NCBI GenBank assembly: GCA_033439765.1
Contig: JAULSN010000001.1
Location: forward strand, 6,820,001-6,884,000
Direction: 5' to 3'
DNA length: 64,000 bases
Source: Lasiosphaeria ovina
Lineage: Eukaryota; Ascomycota; Sordariomycetes; Sordariales; Lasiosphaeriaceae
The notes below the pieces were generated by a model. The model saw only the letters and a list, made by a program, of their open reading frames with translations. It had not been told where the DNA came from and ran no database searches. Of this stretch, positions 1 to 11,900 are shown piece by piece; the stretch's first letter is position 1, and every line of letters starts with the position of its first letter. The position numbers and the translations under genes were made by a program.

Positions 1-540
1 AGCCAGTCAGAAGAACTGCTCCGTATATAAGTCCTCAACGCCTGCCGAGGGATCCCGGAATGTACACTCTGTCTGTATAACCCGGCTATAACCTACGAAG
101 GCGTACGTAGCCAGCTACGGTCAGCAGTCAATATTTCAGCCGAAGCTCAGAGACAATAGTCCAATACCTTAGGCCCTGGAGACCCCCAGCAGTACTGGAC
201 TGACCGGACCTTCAAAGGCAACGGCCGAGAGGTACGCTTCGGACGTAAGGGCCGTAGCTTCCCGGCAAAAGGACCCCCGTTAGGCATGAAGTGCTACGTA
301 TGTGGCAAGCTTGGCTGTTGGTCAACAATCCACACACCAGAAGAAAGACGCCTGGCCTTCAACCGTTTTAAGAAGAGCAAGTACGCCGGCCAACAACCGT
401 CAACCACGTACGCCCAGTTTCTAGCCTGGTACGAAGGGACCCAGAGCTTCGATAACCCCGAGGGTAACGATACCTCGACCCTATAGGACCCTGAAGAAAG
501 CGACCAGTCGGAAGACGAAGGTAACGGCTTCTAAAGCACC
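1..540 (+). pseudogene. copia gag C-terminus with zinc knuckle (broken)
   Basis: The translation in frame 1 carries a gag-like stretch and then a compact knuckle at about 289-330 with the spacing C-x2-C-x4-C-x4-H (CYVCGKLGCWSTIH). This is a variant of the usual C-x2-C-x4-H-x4-C nucleocapsid knuckle, with Cys and His swapped in the last two positions. Stops at 28-30, 157-159, 484-486 and 532-534 break the frame, and the upstream part of gag lies outside the window. Confidence 0.75.
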
Positions 541-573
541 TTTTTCCAAGGCTCCACGCCAGCCGACGGCCAC

Positions 574-954
574 GTGATCGCTACCCTACTTGCCGATAAC
601 TCTGTACGGCACGGCCTAACGAAGGAGGACCCCTTTGTGGAGGCTGGAGGGCAGGAAGATCAAGAACCCGCTTTAGTCTTCACCATCGATGGCCGTTACT
701 CAGCTACGGAGTTCCACGGTATTATGCCCGATACCGGGGCGGCAGGCCTCTCAACAGCCGGGCACCAGCAGTTCCGTGCCCTCCAGAGAGAGCTACCGTC
801 CCTTCGGCTAGGACCGTCAATAGCGGAAACCACGATCAAGTTCGGCCAAGGCGACGCAATTACTCCCCTCGGTACTACCACCGTACCTACCCCTTTCGGC
901 CCGATCGACTTCCACGTAGTCCCCGCGGACATACCGTTCTTACTATGCATTTAG
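574..954 (+). pseudogene. copia aspartic protease segment
   Basis: This segment contains the active-site triad in the form DTGA (about 730-741) followed by a hydrophobic beta-rich stretch, as in retroelement proteases. It ends at TAG 952-954. The next codons in the same frame lead directly into the GAG-pre-integrase region, so this stop is inside the polyprotein rather than a natural end. The likely parental codon is CAG. Confidence 0.75.
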
Positions 955-957
955 GAT

Positions 958-3195
958 ATGGACCGCTTAGGCCTAAAGTTCGATAACCTACGGAACCAGC
1001 TACAGCAGGGCAACCTCACCGTCCCCGTCATACGGAAATGGGGACACCCCTGGCTTCAGCTAACGAAGGAAAAGACCCTCGCATACAACTACCTTACCGA
1101 CATAGAACTACGCCGACTCCACCGCCGATTCGGCCACCCGTCGGTCGCCCGCCTGCATAAGGTCTTAAAGACAGCCGGGCACCCTGTAGAACTCGGAGCC
1201 CTCGAGTTCCTTAACCGGGTATGCCACCAGTGCCAGATGAACGCGGGCCGCCCGGCCCGGTTCAAGTTCACCCTCCACGACGACTGCGAGTTCAATTACG
1301 AGGTCGTTATCGATATATTGTACCTCGACGGCCGCCCTATCCTTCACGTCGTCGATACGGCTACAGCCTTCTCAGCGGCTCAGTTCCTGAAGGATATATC
1401 GTCAAAACTCGTTTGGGAAGCCCTTTGCCTCTGCTGGATTAATGTATACCAAGGGCCGCCCGACTGGCTGGTCACTGACGCCGGCACTTCGTTCCGATCG
1501 ACCGAGTTCCGGCAGTCGGCTAAGGAGATGGGGATCTCGATCAAAGAGATACCCGTAGAAGCCCACAATAGTATCGGCAAGGTTGAACGATACCACGCAG
1601 CCCTACGCCGGGCATATACCATCCTAAGGACTGAAGACCCCGAAGCAAGCCCGGAAGCAGCCCTCCAGATGGCCATCAAGGTAGTCAACGATACGGCCGG
1701 GCCTAACGGCCTTATCCCCACCCTCCTAGTCTTCGGCGCATACCCCCGGTTAACCGAAGACTCAGCGCCCTCGCCATCGATTAAGCAGCGAGCCCTAGCA
1801 GTCAAGAAAGCTACCGATGCCGTTAGACGACTCCAGGCCGTACGGCAGGTCAACGGCGCCCTGGCAACACGTAACGGCCCGGTAACCGAACGGACCATTC
1901 AACTACCAGTCAACTCCCTAGTCCGTGTGTGGCGCGAGAAAGCCGGCTGGCAGGGACCGTTCAAATTGATCGCAGTTGACGGAGAGAACTATACCCTAGA
2001 GATGACCACCGGCCCACGTACCTTCCGCTCAACCGTTGTGAAGCCCTACCACGAAGACCCAGCGGCCACAACGGCCACAACGGCCACAACGGCTAGAACG
2101 GCTATAACGACCACACCAGCTACGTCAACCATCACGGCATCAGAACCTGAAGTAGCCCCCGCGAGTGAAGCGGAGGATGTGATCGTGGTCAGCGAGGCGA
2201 GCTCACAGCGACCTCGCGGCCGACCTCCCGGCCGACCTCGCGGCCGGCCCCGCGGCCGACCAGCCCACACCTTCCTTCAGGAAGCCGAAGCACCTGAGGC
2301 CTTCTTAACAAACAAGGAGCAGGCCGACGCTACGTTATCGATACGACTTCGTACCGAAGGCAAGATTACTACACCGGGCGTACCGTTCGAAAGGTCTACT
2401 CAACAAGAGATTGATAGTCTAATCGCCCGGGGAGTATTCGAGTTCATTCATGGCCATAACCAGGGCCACCAACGCATCTTCAAGTCCCGTATCGTCAACG
2501 AAGTCAAAGGCAAGAATACCGCCACGCCCTACGAGAAGTCACGGCTCGTCATCCAAGGCTACGCAGACGATGGTAAAGAGTCTATTTTGACCCAGTCGCC
2601 GACGATCCAGCGGGCTAGTCAACGCCTTATTCTAGCCCTCGCTCCCTCGCTCATACAACGCGGTATGGTTACCTGGCTACGGGATATCACACAGGCCTAC
2701 GTTCAGTCAGAAACTACCCTCAACCGCGAAATCCTAGCCTACCTACCCAAGCAAATCCGGGACCAGTACCCTGAAGGTACCGTGATGCGTGTGATCAAGC
2801 CGTTGTACGGCCTGGCTGAGGCAGGAACCCACTGGTGGGCTACCTATCATAAGCATCACTTAGAGAAGCTCCAGATGATGACATCTACGTACGACCCCTG
2901 CTTGCTAATTTCCAACCCGGAAAACCCGGAATTTGCCTGCATCGGAATGCAGACCGATGATACGATCGGCCTATCAACCGAGGCCTTTTCCCACGCTGAG
3001 GAAAGACAGCTACAAGAGGCCGCATTCAGTGCAAAGCCTAAGCAGGTCCTGACTTCAAAGGAACCACTAGCATTCAACGGAGGGATCGCCACACTCACTA
3101 ACGATACGATCACCCTACGGCAGAAAGGCCAGGCCAGTAGGCTACGACCCGCTGACTACAACGTAGTTGACGCCAAACAGCAGTACGTCGAATAG
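958..3195 (+). pseudogene. copia integrase and reverse transcriptase
   Basis: This is the longest open part of the pol frame (745 codons). It shows the pre-integrase H-x3-H...C-x2-C zinc region (HRRFGH then CHQCQ, about 1120-1240). The integrase core follows with D in VVIDILYLDG, D in VTDAGTSF and E in GKVERYH. After a Thr-rich and an Arg/Pro/Gly-rich linker (about 2060-2270) comes the reverse transcriptase, with VIKPLYGL and the catalytic pair in MQTDDT (about 2950). The integrase and RT catalytic residues are present. TAG 3193-3195 separates it from RNase H. Confidence 0.88.
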
Positions 3196-3912
3196 CGGGC
3201 CCGCGGTGCGTATATCGCCTCCATCTGTTAGCCTGAGGCCTGCTTCGACCTGTCAAGCGCAGCATAACACCAGGAGCCTACACCAGAGGACTTCAAGGCC
3301 CTCAACCGACGTATAGAGTGGCAGATCAGCAACCAAGACCGAGGGCTGACGTTTATCCCCCTGGACCTGACTAATACGAAGCTCTTCGTCTTCGTCGACG
3401 GCTCCTTCGCCAATAACCGGGACCTCACATCACAACTCGGATTCGTGATCATCCTGGCCAACGAGGATACGATAGAGTCCCAGTTCACCATTCACGGTAA
3501 TATCATTCACTTCTCCAGCACAAAGAGCAAGCGAGTCACACGTAGCGTACTCGCTTCCGAGGTCTACGGTATGGTGGCCGGCGTAGACATGGCCTACGCC
3601 CTGGCTTCTACGATCCAGATGGTCACCAAGCACCTCAACCTACCTACCGTACCTACGGTTGTCTGTACAGACTCGTACTCGCTATACGAGTGCCTCGTCA
3701 AGCTAGGGACAACAAAGGAAAAGAGGCTGATGATCGATATCATGGCCTTACGGCAGTCATACGAGCGACGTGAGCTACACGAAGTCAGGTGGATCCACGG
3801 CGACGACAACCCAGCCGACGCCCTAACAAAGGCCATACCGAACCGGGCCCTTGAACGGTTCATCGGCGGCAACAGCCTTACGGTCCGCATGGAAGGATGG
3901 GTCTCTCGGTAA
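3196..3912 (+). pseudogene. copia RNase H and C-terminus
   Basis: Frame 1 continues after TAG 3193 with two more Gln-type stops (3229 and 3265) and is then open to 3912. The RNase H core starts with a D in the FVDGS motif and continues through SEVYG, VCTDSYSLYE and DDNPADALTK, the standard copia RNase H series. The same protein, more decayed, can be read on the minus strand at 23228-23800, which shows that both copies belong to one family. Confidence 0.82.
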
Positions 3913-4013
3913 GAGAGGCCGGGTGGAAGAAGTGTATTCGTCCCTTTTCGAAGTGTATATGTATATATATCTGCAGCGCGTTTTTTCCAGCCTCAAAAGA
4001 GAGGTTTTTCCAG

Positions 4014-4228
4014 TGTTGGAATAACGCGCATATAAGTCAAGGGGCTCTGCGGCTCAGCCGCACTGTGGCTGTGGTGGCGCCACGGCTCTGCGGCTCAGCC
4101 GCACTGTGGCTGTGGTGGCGCCACGGCTCTGCGACTTAGCCACACCGTGGCTATGGTGGCGCAGGCCCAGATATCTGGAGCGGCCCGCTCAGGGGAACAG
4201 ATAGATAGAACACACAACGAATCCATCA
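4014..4228 (+). repeat. copia 3' LTR (right end uncertain)
   Basis: It begins TGTTGGAATAAC directly after a ...CCAG tail downstream of pol. The related element at 22.9-24.5 kb has TGTAGGAATAAC after the same CCAG context, which fixes the left end. The right end is placed at ...CCATCA because the relative ends ...CACATCA and LTRs normally end in CA. That end falls on the stop codon of the neighbouring ankyrin gene. Confidence 0.6.
4043..4163 (+). repeat. 41-bp tandem repeat, three copies, inside the LTR
   Basis: Units start at 4043, 4084 and 4125. The first two are identical, and the third carries several transitions. Each unit holds a GC-rich palindromic core (CGGCTCAGCCG) followed by a GTGGCTGTGGTGGCGCCAC segment. 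Confidence 0.85.
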
Positions 4229-7141
4229 CTTGAACCACCAGCTTACGGCGCGCAGCGCACCTGTTGATTCCAGTACCGGTACCCTGGTGATTCCAACACC
4301 CTCATAGTCGGCAGCGTCTTCACCGTCCCAGCGTGACTTTCTTGTCCAAGGCGACGAGTTCATCTCATCGCGGCAGACCTCGATATTTTCCTCGACCGAC
4401 TCCACTGCAGCTTCCCACATAGCCTGCTTGATCTGCAACCGTACGGTTCTGAACGTCTCTGCTTCCCGATTCCGGTTCCACGATTCTTTCCGCTGAATCA
4501 GCGGAGCAAGATCTTTCAAAGCCATCTCTCCCTCCTTCAGCCGCAGCGATTCCAGGACGGCCGCGAGGATTTCAAGGTCGTGCTGCAGGTTTTGATCTCT
4601 CACCTTCCGAAAGAAGGCGGCAAATCGGCGCGCAACCTCCTTCGTCGGCCGGTTGAGGATCTCGAGCTCGAGCTCGCTGCGTGTCATGACAAACCTCAGC
4701 ACGTCCCACGGCGTACCGCGTTTCTCAGTGGCGTGTTCCACATCGATCATGCTCAGGTCCATGCTGTCCAAGAACTCGAGCAATACAACGTTGGCGAACG
4801 CCGCCGCGATGTGCAGGACGTTGCCATACACGGACGACACGGCGTCGATCCGCGCTCCGGCAGCCATCAGGAACCGCATTTTCTCCGGCTGTCTGTCCTT
4901 GGCTGCTTGCAGAAGAACTGTCAGCCCACCGAAATCCTGCGCCTCGAGATCCGCGCCGGCGTCGATAAGCACGGCAAACGCCGCCGCAAAGCGCGCCATG
5001 TCATCTTGCCTCCTCGCCAGCGTCATCAGCGGCGTCTTGCCCACCACCAGCTTGTAGTGGACCCTGGACGGCTTGCGGAACAGCAGCATGCGCAGCACAT
5101 CAGCCTGGCCGGGCGAGTCAGTCCCAACGGCGCTCTGCACGGCGTCGAAACTGGCACTGTCCACGGCATCGATGGCGGACCCGGCGTCGACCAGCAGCCG
5201 CGTGCAGCCGACGTGGCCGTTGCGCGCAGCAAAATGCAGTGCCGTCTCGCCCTGGTGGTTGCGGCGGTCGACGTCGGCGCCGTGCGCGATCAGAACACGC
5301 ACCGCTTCCTCGTGCCCGTGGTCCGCCGCGAGCTGCAGCGGCAGCACGCCGTACTGGTCCAGGCTGTCGATGGCCGACGGGTCCGCCCGCACCGCCTCCC
5401 CCACGTCGCCGTCCCCCAGCACCGCGTGGTGCACCCCCGTCCGCACGTACTCGTCCGGGTCCTGGTCGAACGCGATGTACCGCACCAGCGCCTGCGCGTT
5501 CTCGTCCAGGTCCCCAGTCGAAGCCGTCTCCGTCTCCTGCAGGCATTCGTGTGCGCCGGCAAGTGAGTCCCTGTGGTCGGTTTCTGGGTAAGTGACCATG
5601 GTTCACGGGACGGGGGTGGATTGGAGTTGCTGACCTTGCGGCGCCGTGCTGTCTCAGCAGCGGCTCCCACATGTCGGTCAGAAAGCGGACCATCTCAAAG
5701 CGCCTAGCGTTGAGCGCTTGCTTGTTTGCAGAGTCTTGTTAGCACCTGCTTCCACCACAAGAAACACAACCACGAATCCCTGGACAGAAGTGCTCACCGT
5801 CATCAACGACGTGCCCGTCTCGAGATGGTCCGTCGGGAGAAACACCCTGCCAGCCTCCAGGACATTCCGAAACCCCGGCACATCTCCCGTCATGATGAGC
5901 GGCCACACGGGGTCGGTGAAGGCGAGCACGCGCGGCAGCGCCACGTGCAGCGAGGCGCCGAGGCCCGTCATGCTCCGCACCGACGCGTGGAACTCGACGT
6001 ACCGCGGCCACAGCCACGCCGGAAAATAGTACCGGAAGCTGAGCGCCAACGACCCCTTGCGCTGCCGCCGGCACCCGGCCCCGCTGGGCCCCGAGTCACA
6101 CGCCACTGGCCGTAGCACGGGGATGCTGTTGTAGTTGACGAACAGCGAGCCCAGGAATAGCGCCAGCCAGGGGGACGTGCGTGTGGACTTCTCGGTCCGG
6201 TGACACTGGCATCTGCAGCCGCGTGCGCAGTGGCCTTGCAGGGCGGTCTCGACGTAGAACATCTCAGTTTCTGTGGTTTGCTTTGTGTGACGGGGTTTGG
6301 GGTGCGTGCGTGACATGATATGTGGGTGTTTCTCTGTCGATGTGGATGGATACTCTGTTGCGGACTCGAACACGCTATCACTGCGTTTTTTGTTAGCCAG
6401 CGTTTCCCTCGAGGAGACGGAGTTGTGGGATTGCGGTATGCCCATACACGACGAAGTCTTCGTCAGAGAACTCGGGGGTCGGTGCTCCAAGATTTGCCGA
6501 CTTGTACGATGGGAGTGAAATATCGCGGATTTCCAACAACAGTTTCGTCTGGCTCCTAGAAAACTAATCAGCTGCTCACTTTTGCATCAGAAACAGATGG
6601 TTGACATACTGGTGGCAGCGCAGCGACACGGCTGCCATGGCCAGCTGGAGATTGAGACGGACTGTGCGGGTCCTCTCGTAGATCTGAGCGATCTTGCCCC
6701 GATTGCGCACCCACTTGAGCCGGCTCGGCTTGGGCTTGTTCGTCTTGTCAAGCCCCAACCACGAGCTGCTGCACAGCTGCTGCAGGTCAACCAGGACGGA
6801 CTTAAGCTCGGCTTCTGTTCCGCGAAGGAGCGCCGAGTTGGCCGCAGAAGCGAGCACCGCGGCTAGATCTCCGCCCTTTTCGTCCTGCGCAGTAAAGGAC
6901 TGGACTAGGGACAGGATCTCGGTGTGTGTTGCCTGGAGTGTCTCGAGCTATGTGGCAGATTGGCAGTTAGTATTAGGGCCCTGTGAGACGGGAGATTTGC
7001 GGACAGACTCGCCTCGTTGATGAGCGAGATGACTTCGCCCCTTGCCATGGGAAGCGTCCTCAGAGTCACCACCATGCTGTGCACGCCGGCAATTGCCTGT
7101 CCAATGGCGATGAAGCCCGCGATTGCCCCGACGACCTCCAT
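4226..7141 (-). CDS. STAND-like ankyrin-repeat protein, five exons, 876 aa
   Basis: Exons on the minus strand: 7141-7013, 6947-6580, 6500-5798, 5720-5635 and 5570-4226. All phases close (2,631 nt). The start is the ATG of MEVVGAIAGFIAIGQ, which opens a fungal N-terminal STAND helical domain (residues about 1-160). A Ser-rich linker, a Cys/His cluster (HCARGCRCQCH) and a conserved hydrophobic region follow to about residue 400. Ankyrin repeats occupy about 500-720 and a charged helical tail ends the protein. No NACHT or NB-ARC domain is visible, so it is not a complete NLR. A role in self/non-self or stress signalling is only a family-level guess. Intron 1 (7012-6948) is a GC-AG intron with an ACTAAC branch site. 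Intron 4 uses a weak donor (GTCAGC). The stop codon coincides with the proposed end of the copia LTR. Confidence 0.75.
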
Positions 7142-8287
7142 CGTAGATACTTGACAGGCAACGTAACCAAAGAGTGGATGGCACAAACCCCACAATCAGT
7201 GCCAGGACTGGGGCAAGTGTTGCGATGTGAGCCTCAAGAACAGATGACAAGGAGGGCGGATGTTGGCGGAGATCAAACAACCCCCCCCCCCCCCCCCCCC
7301 CGCTTCTCGACAATGGCGTCTGGGGCGGCAATATTGAGAGATTGTTTTACGTCGTACAAACCCAAATGTCGTTCTCGGCTAAAGTCAACATCACCCCAAA
7401 GGCGGCCAGCTGCACATCTTGGATATTTGAAGCGCCAATGTGGTGGTGGGGGCCAAAACATGTTCGCGTAACCTTTACTAGCACATTTGCATCTCAGCCA
7501 GGTCATCTTACGAGGGGGAGTCAAGAGACGGGAATAGTATTCGTGTCCGTATAAGGGGACCCCTAGTCGCGTGGAGTTGTTGCTCATTTTCTCATTAACT
7601 CTTGACACAGACCGAAAACTGTCCTAACTCCGCCTGTGTCTTCTTTCTTTGCTGGTTTAGTCCCCAAAAGTGGTAATCGCTGAAAGAGTCTGGCCTGTCG
7701 AGCACAGATTAGGTCCGAGTGCCTGGGCCGCTGGCCGCATCTCAGAGCCTCCCATTGAACACATGTCAAATTCTTCAAGATGCCTAGCGCCAGCGCTAAT
7801 TATCTTCAACTACTTCTAATCTAAATAGCAACGCTAATTCGATCTAGAACAGCGAGTAAAGACGGACCATGTCTTCCTGTCCAGTTTAGACATCACACTT
7901 GGAGTTCAACCCTCCCGGGGATCGAGTCCCTTAGTCTTCCTCAGTCATTATGAGACGGGGTAACAACACACACTAGTCAGGGTCTATGACGGGGGTGGCC
8001 GCCCTGCGGCCTATGCGTTTGGCGATAAAACTCTGCTCCGGGGCCCTCTTCTTTTCTAGAAAACAACTATCTTTACACCTATTCTCTTCGAGCCTACGGC
8101 TCGGTCCCCCTGATCCTGCTTTTGTTGTTGTTTTTGTTGTGTTGTGGTGCCTTTTCATCGCTTCAATGATCCATCATTTCCTCTTCATGTCATCCTCCCA
8201 TCCTCTCATTCATGTTTCTTCGTCGCGAAATAAAAAAAAGGGGGAGAGAAGATGACAGCTGATCCTAGCATCAAGATTTCCAGTTTT
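7142..8287. other. intergenic region with homopolymer tract
   Basis: I see no convincing gene. A run of 21 cytosines lies at 7281-7301. The 8000-8260 part is pyrimidine rich, as fungal promoters often are, but it does not lead into a clear ORF on the plus strand. Confidence 0.6.
7281..7301 (+). repeat. poly-C tract of 21 bases
   Basis: An uninterrupted run of C, preceded by AAACAA and followed by GCTTC. Its exact length may be affected by sequencing. Confidence 0.95.
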
Positions 8288-8956
8288 TTATCCGTTATGG
8301 CGGGTAGAAGCACCTGAGCCGCTAGCCCACCCACCGGCAACGGGGGCCGTCTTGCTAGACAGGAGCCCGGATGGTGGATTGACTGGGACTAGCACAGTCA
8401 CTGGCATTCCCGGGGCTGCTTGATAATGTGGTGGAAGTCCCGTGGCGACGTCATATGTGTTATTAGCTGTTTCAAGCAGGAATCTGGCCCTATTCATGGT
8501 TATTTCAGTGCACGATTTGGGATTGTCCGCAATCTTGACTAGCTCTGAGGCCGTTATCTGGTATTGGGGCTCGATGGCTACTAGAGCCTGTGGCGCCACA
8601 AGCAGGTCATGCTCTTTCTCCCACTGTCCTCCCTGCTCTTTCTCTCTGTCCTCCACTTATCGAGGTTGTTGTGGAAGACATGCCAGTCCGACCACCCAAG
8701 CTGCTCGCAGCTCAGGTACCTGGTCGTCCGGACGGCATTCATCGGCGTCTGAAGTATGTACTGGTAAATGAGTGTGTTGGCCGCTTCCCCCAAGGCCTTG
8801 GGCCAGGTATCGGACCAAATACATCTCGGTTCGAGAAGCTATGTAGGGCATGTCGGGACTTCCTGTCTGCAGTGTCCTTGCGGTGTAAAGAAATAAATGA
8901 ACCGCGTTGATGAGAAACAGAACTGTGGATAGCACAATGGGCGGACGAGTAGCCAT
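8288..8956 (-). pseudogene. frameshifted hypothetical membrane protein
   Basis: Three overlapping minus-strand frames join into one plausible protein. It starts with ATG 8956 (MATRPPIVL...) and a hydrophobic segment, continues through an RTEMYLVRYLAQGLG stretch, and then resumes one base out of frame (GEAANTLIYQYILQ...) at a run of five G near 8793. A second shift occurs near 8655, before EKEQGGQWEKEHD. The N-terminal 20 residues look like a membrane segment or signal anchor. There is no room for introns at the shifts, so this is a decayed gene or two sequencing errors. I do not recognise the family. Confidence 0.5.
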
Positions 8957-11900
8957 GGGCCATTCGCGCCCCGTGGGCCACCTTGGTGGTATAAGACCAA
9001 AGCCCGGCCGGCCGCTGGGTGCAAGTCCCACTTTCAGAAAGTCCGGTGTTTTGGGAAAGAACGACGGTAGGGCGCTTTCGTTTCAAATTCGACCAGCAAA
9101 CGCATGACATCAGGCACGATGCCCGGAGTGGCATAGTCGGCCGAGGCATCAACTCTGGGCATGACAATATGGTAACACCGGCCGGTTCGGGGCAGAAGCC
9201 CGCCTGTCTAGCCAAACAAGGGTGTGCAAGGAAAAGGGCTCGACGACCTGAGCTGGAAGTGAACTCAATCTCATCTTCCAAACTCAGTGGGCGTTGTGAA
9301 CTACAGTACACCAGGGTCCACGGCACAAGCGTATTATTACAAGCGCACGCACACCGACCATTGACTACTTCAACATCTCAAGCCTCTATCACGACTCATG
9401 AGGGTAGGTAGTTGTGTTGCTGTTCCCAATATGCCTACCTACCGGTTTGCCGTCATGCCAGCAGACAAAACGGATTGCTGTTGCCTGGCACTCTGGGAAA
9501 CAGCAGCAATAATCATGGTCACAATCACTTCCACCACACCCGACCACTGACGTCAGAAGTGGTGACCTCCAGGCCGTCCTGTCCATGACATTCGTCCCTC
9601 GCCTGTGTCGCAGTGACCGCCCGTGGGAGGATTTGGAGTTCCGATTGACCTTGGTTGCGAGGTATTGCAAGCTTCATACGCTTGGCTTCCTTCGCCTTTG
9701 AGTATAGCGATGGTATAGAGATCGATCGCTTGAGGGAGTTGGTTGTTACGGAGGTGCGTGTGTATATACATATACATACTACATATATTTATGATGTATA
9801 TAGAAAAAAAAGAAAAAGAAAGGGTACCCTGAGGAGAACCCCCAAGGTCGCGCGTAGTGTAACAGTCAACGTTTCCCCTTACAGGTCGGATTCTCACCGA
9901 CATTCGGTCACAGTTGGTAGGCCTTACAGAACAGCCGTTGGGTTCGAACCAACTCCCCAGTCCCAGTTATGGGGATGGGTGCGTATTCAACCCCAGATGT
10001 ATCCCCAAGGGCTAAGGTAGAACCGTTAATTCGGCCATCGATCGGGACTACCCTGACTGACCTGTGCTAGCCATAAATGGGGTGTATTTTCAGTAGCGTA
10101 AATTTTTTCTGATACTCTTGTGAATCGAACACTGGCTGTCTCGAGTGCAGTACCGTTGCGCTCCCCGGCTTCCATTACACCACTGTCTAGGTAAACGTCT
10201 TCTGTTACATACCTGGCTTCAAAGAGTTGACTAAGTAGGAGGGGTCGGCGGGTGGCAAACCCCCCGATGCCTTAGGCGTCCACAAATTTGGCTCAACTCG
10301 CACCGCGTGACGCCGCACGTGTGTGTTCGGTGGCCCAAGCCATTGGCGTAGGAACAAACAGCTACATAAACCCGCCTTGTTCGGTACCAGCAAGGGAACT
10401 TTTGCTGGTAAGTAATTACACTAATTATACGCGCCCCACCCCTATGCTAATTAGGTAGGTGTTCTTTCGGTATTTTGGAAGCAAAGGCTAAATTAGCAGC
10501 ACATGTCCCTAAGTGTGGAATTACCGATCAATCAGGCTCATGCGGCTGCAGGGCTGTGATTGGTCGACAGGGAAAACAAATGGGGAACCATCATAGGGCG
10601 GGGCACACACGCCGTTCACATGACCCCGCACGCACGGGCCACACGTGCCCAAACACGTGACCACGAAGCATCGCCAAACGCGCCCGAATTCTGTCCCCGT
10701 AGTTCGTGTCCTTTTACATAGACATGAAGAGCAGAATACAACCACAACCAACCCTACCTTTCGTTCAGTAGTTACTAGTGACTATTTACCGAATGACCTC
10801 GTCTTTCCAACACTAGGGGTGTGGAAGCCGGGGATAATTAGCAAAGACTTTATGAATGGAGTGGCGCGCTCTAATATCTCTATTCTAGTGTTTAGAAAAC
10901 GGCTGTATGGTGGCTATTAATTAGTTAATAACTCTGGATTTGTGATGCGGGAGGGAATAGGAATCTCGTTGAGCGCTAATGACAGTGAGACTAGTTCTAG
11001 GCCAGCCGATTAGCTATCTATAGTTGGAATCCGCGCCGCAAGCAGGTCTAGTCCCACAGTGTGTTGTATACGTTGGTTGTCCATTGAGATAGATGATCCT
11101 GTTGAATCGGCGCCTCGGCGGTAATTACCACTGCCACTGCAACAAACAAACCAGGGCTGGGATGTACATATATATGCCCCATTCCCGTCTCCAGCTGTCC
11201 AGCCAACAAAGTTGATTCAAGCTTGCCCACGGGAACGAGCACCGGCTTGGCCATAAATACCCCCCAAGCCTCCCGACTCTCTGGCAGCAATACACAGTAG
11301 TTAGATGCGGATCCGAGTGGCCCACACGCGTTGCCCGCAAAACAGGACCACTTACTTCACCCAGTTCCATCATTTGCCTCGCCCTGGCCCACGCACAGCA
11401 CTTGACTGCCAGCGCTGGCCTGCTGGCTGTTACCACGCATTGCTCTCTGCCCCAGGCCCTGCCTCCCCGATCTCGTCCAACGTCACGTCGCGCCCCCCAC
11501 CCCCCACCCTCCACCCGCCGTACCAATTATAAAGCGCGTTATGGGCGACGACGGGAAAGAGTTATCTTATTAGCAACATACTAAGACTCTTTGTCTTGTG
11601 ACTCAATCGAAATATTGGATTTCCCCAAAGAAAGGAGTGCAGCCAAACTGAGTCGATGTCTTCGTAGGTACCTTGCCCAGTTGCCAATCCCGGTCAGAAC
11701 TCCCGGTCAAGCGTCACGTACAACGGCACGTGGAAAGTGAGCAAGAGAGTTCTCGTACGGAGTATCAGGAAGAAGAAACGAAGGTGGCCATAGCTTAATT
11801 AGATACACCCCAGCCCCTGAACGTTTTGAACCCTACAATTGTATTATGCATTCGGGGTCTTCATGAACTAGGCCACAGGTGGCTAGTATGGTATGCAGCC

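Larger units (their letters stand above)
1..4228 (+). mobile_element. Ty1/copia retrotransposon, 5' truncated by window edge
   Basis: One reading frame (frame 1) runs from base 1 to the stop at 3910-3912. It encodes in order a gag C-terminus, a zinc knuckle, an aspartic protease, integrase, reverse transcriptase and RNase H, which is the Ty1/copia order. The frame is interrupted at 28, 157, 484, 532, 952, 3193, 3229 and 3265, always by TAA or TAG and never TGA. Each is one C-to-T change from CAA or CAG, as expected of light RIP at CpA. A likely 3' LTR begins at 4014. The 5' LTR lies outside the window, so the target duplication cannot be tested. A more decayed relative lies at 22.9-24.5 kb. 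Confidence 0.9.

Noticed and set aside
5239..5599. Pro/Arg-rich ORFs on both strands over the ankyrin exon
   Set aside because: They are shadows of the GC-rich coding exon of the STAND-ankyrin gene.
9930..9960. Possible tRNA T-arm (GTTGG GTTCGAA CCAAC)
   Set aside because: It is a simple palindrome with the loop offset from a true T-loop, and no D or anticodon arms precede it.
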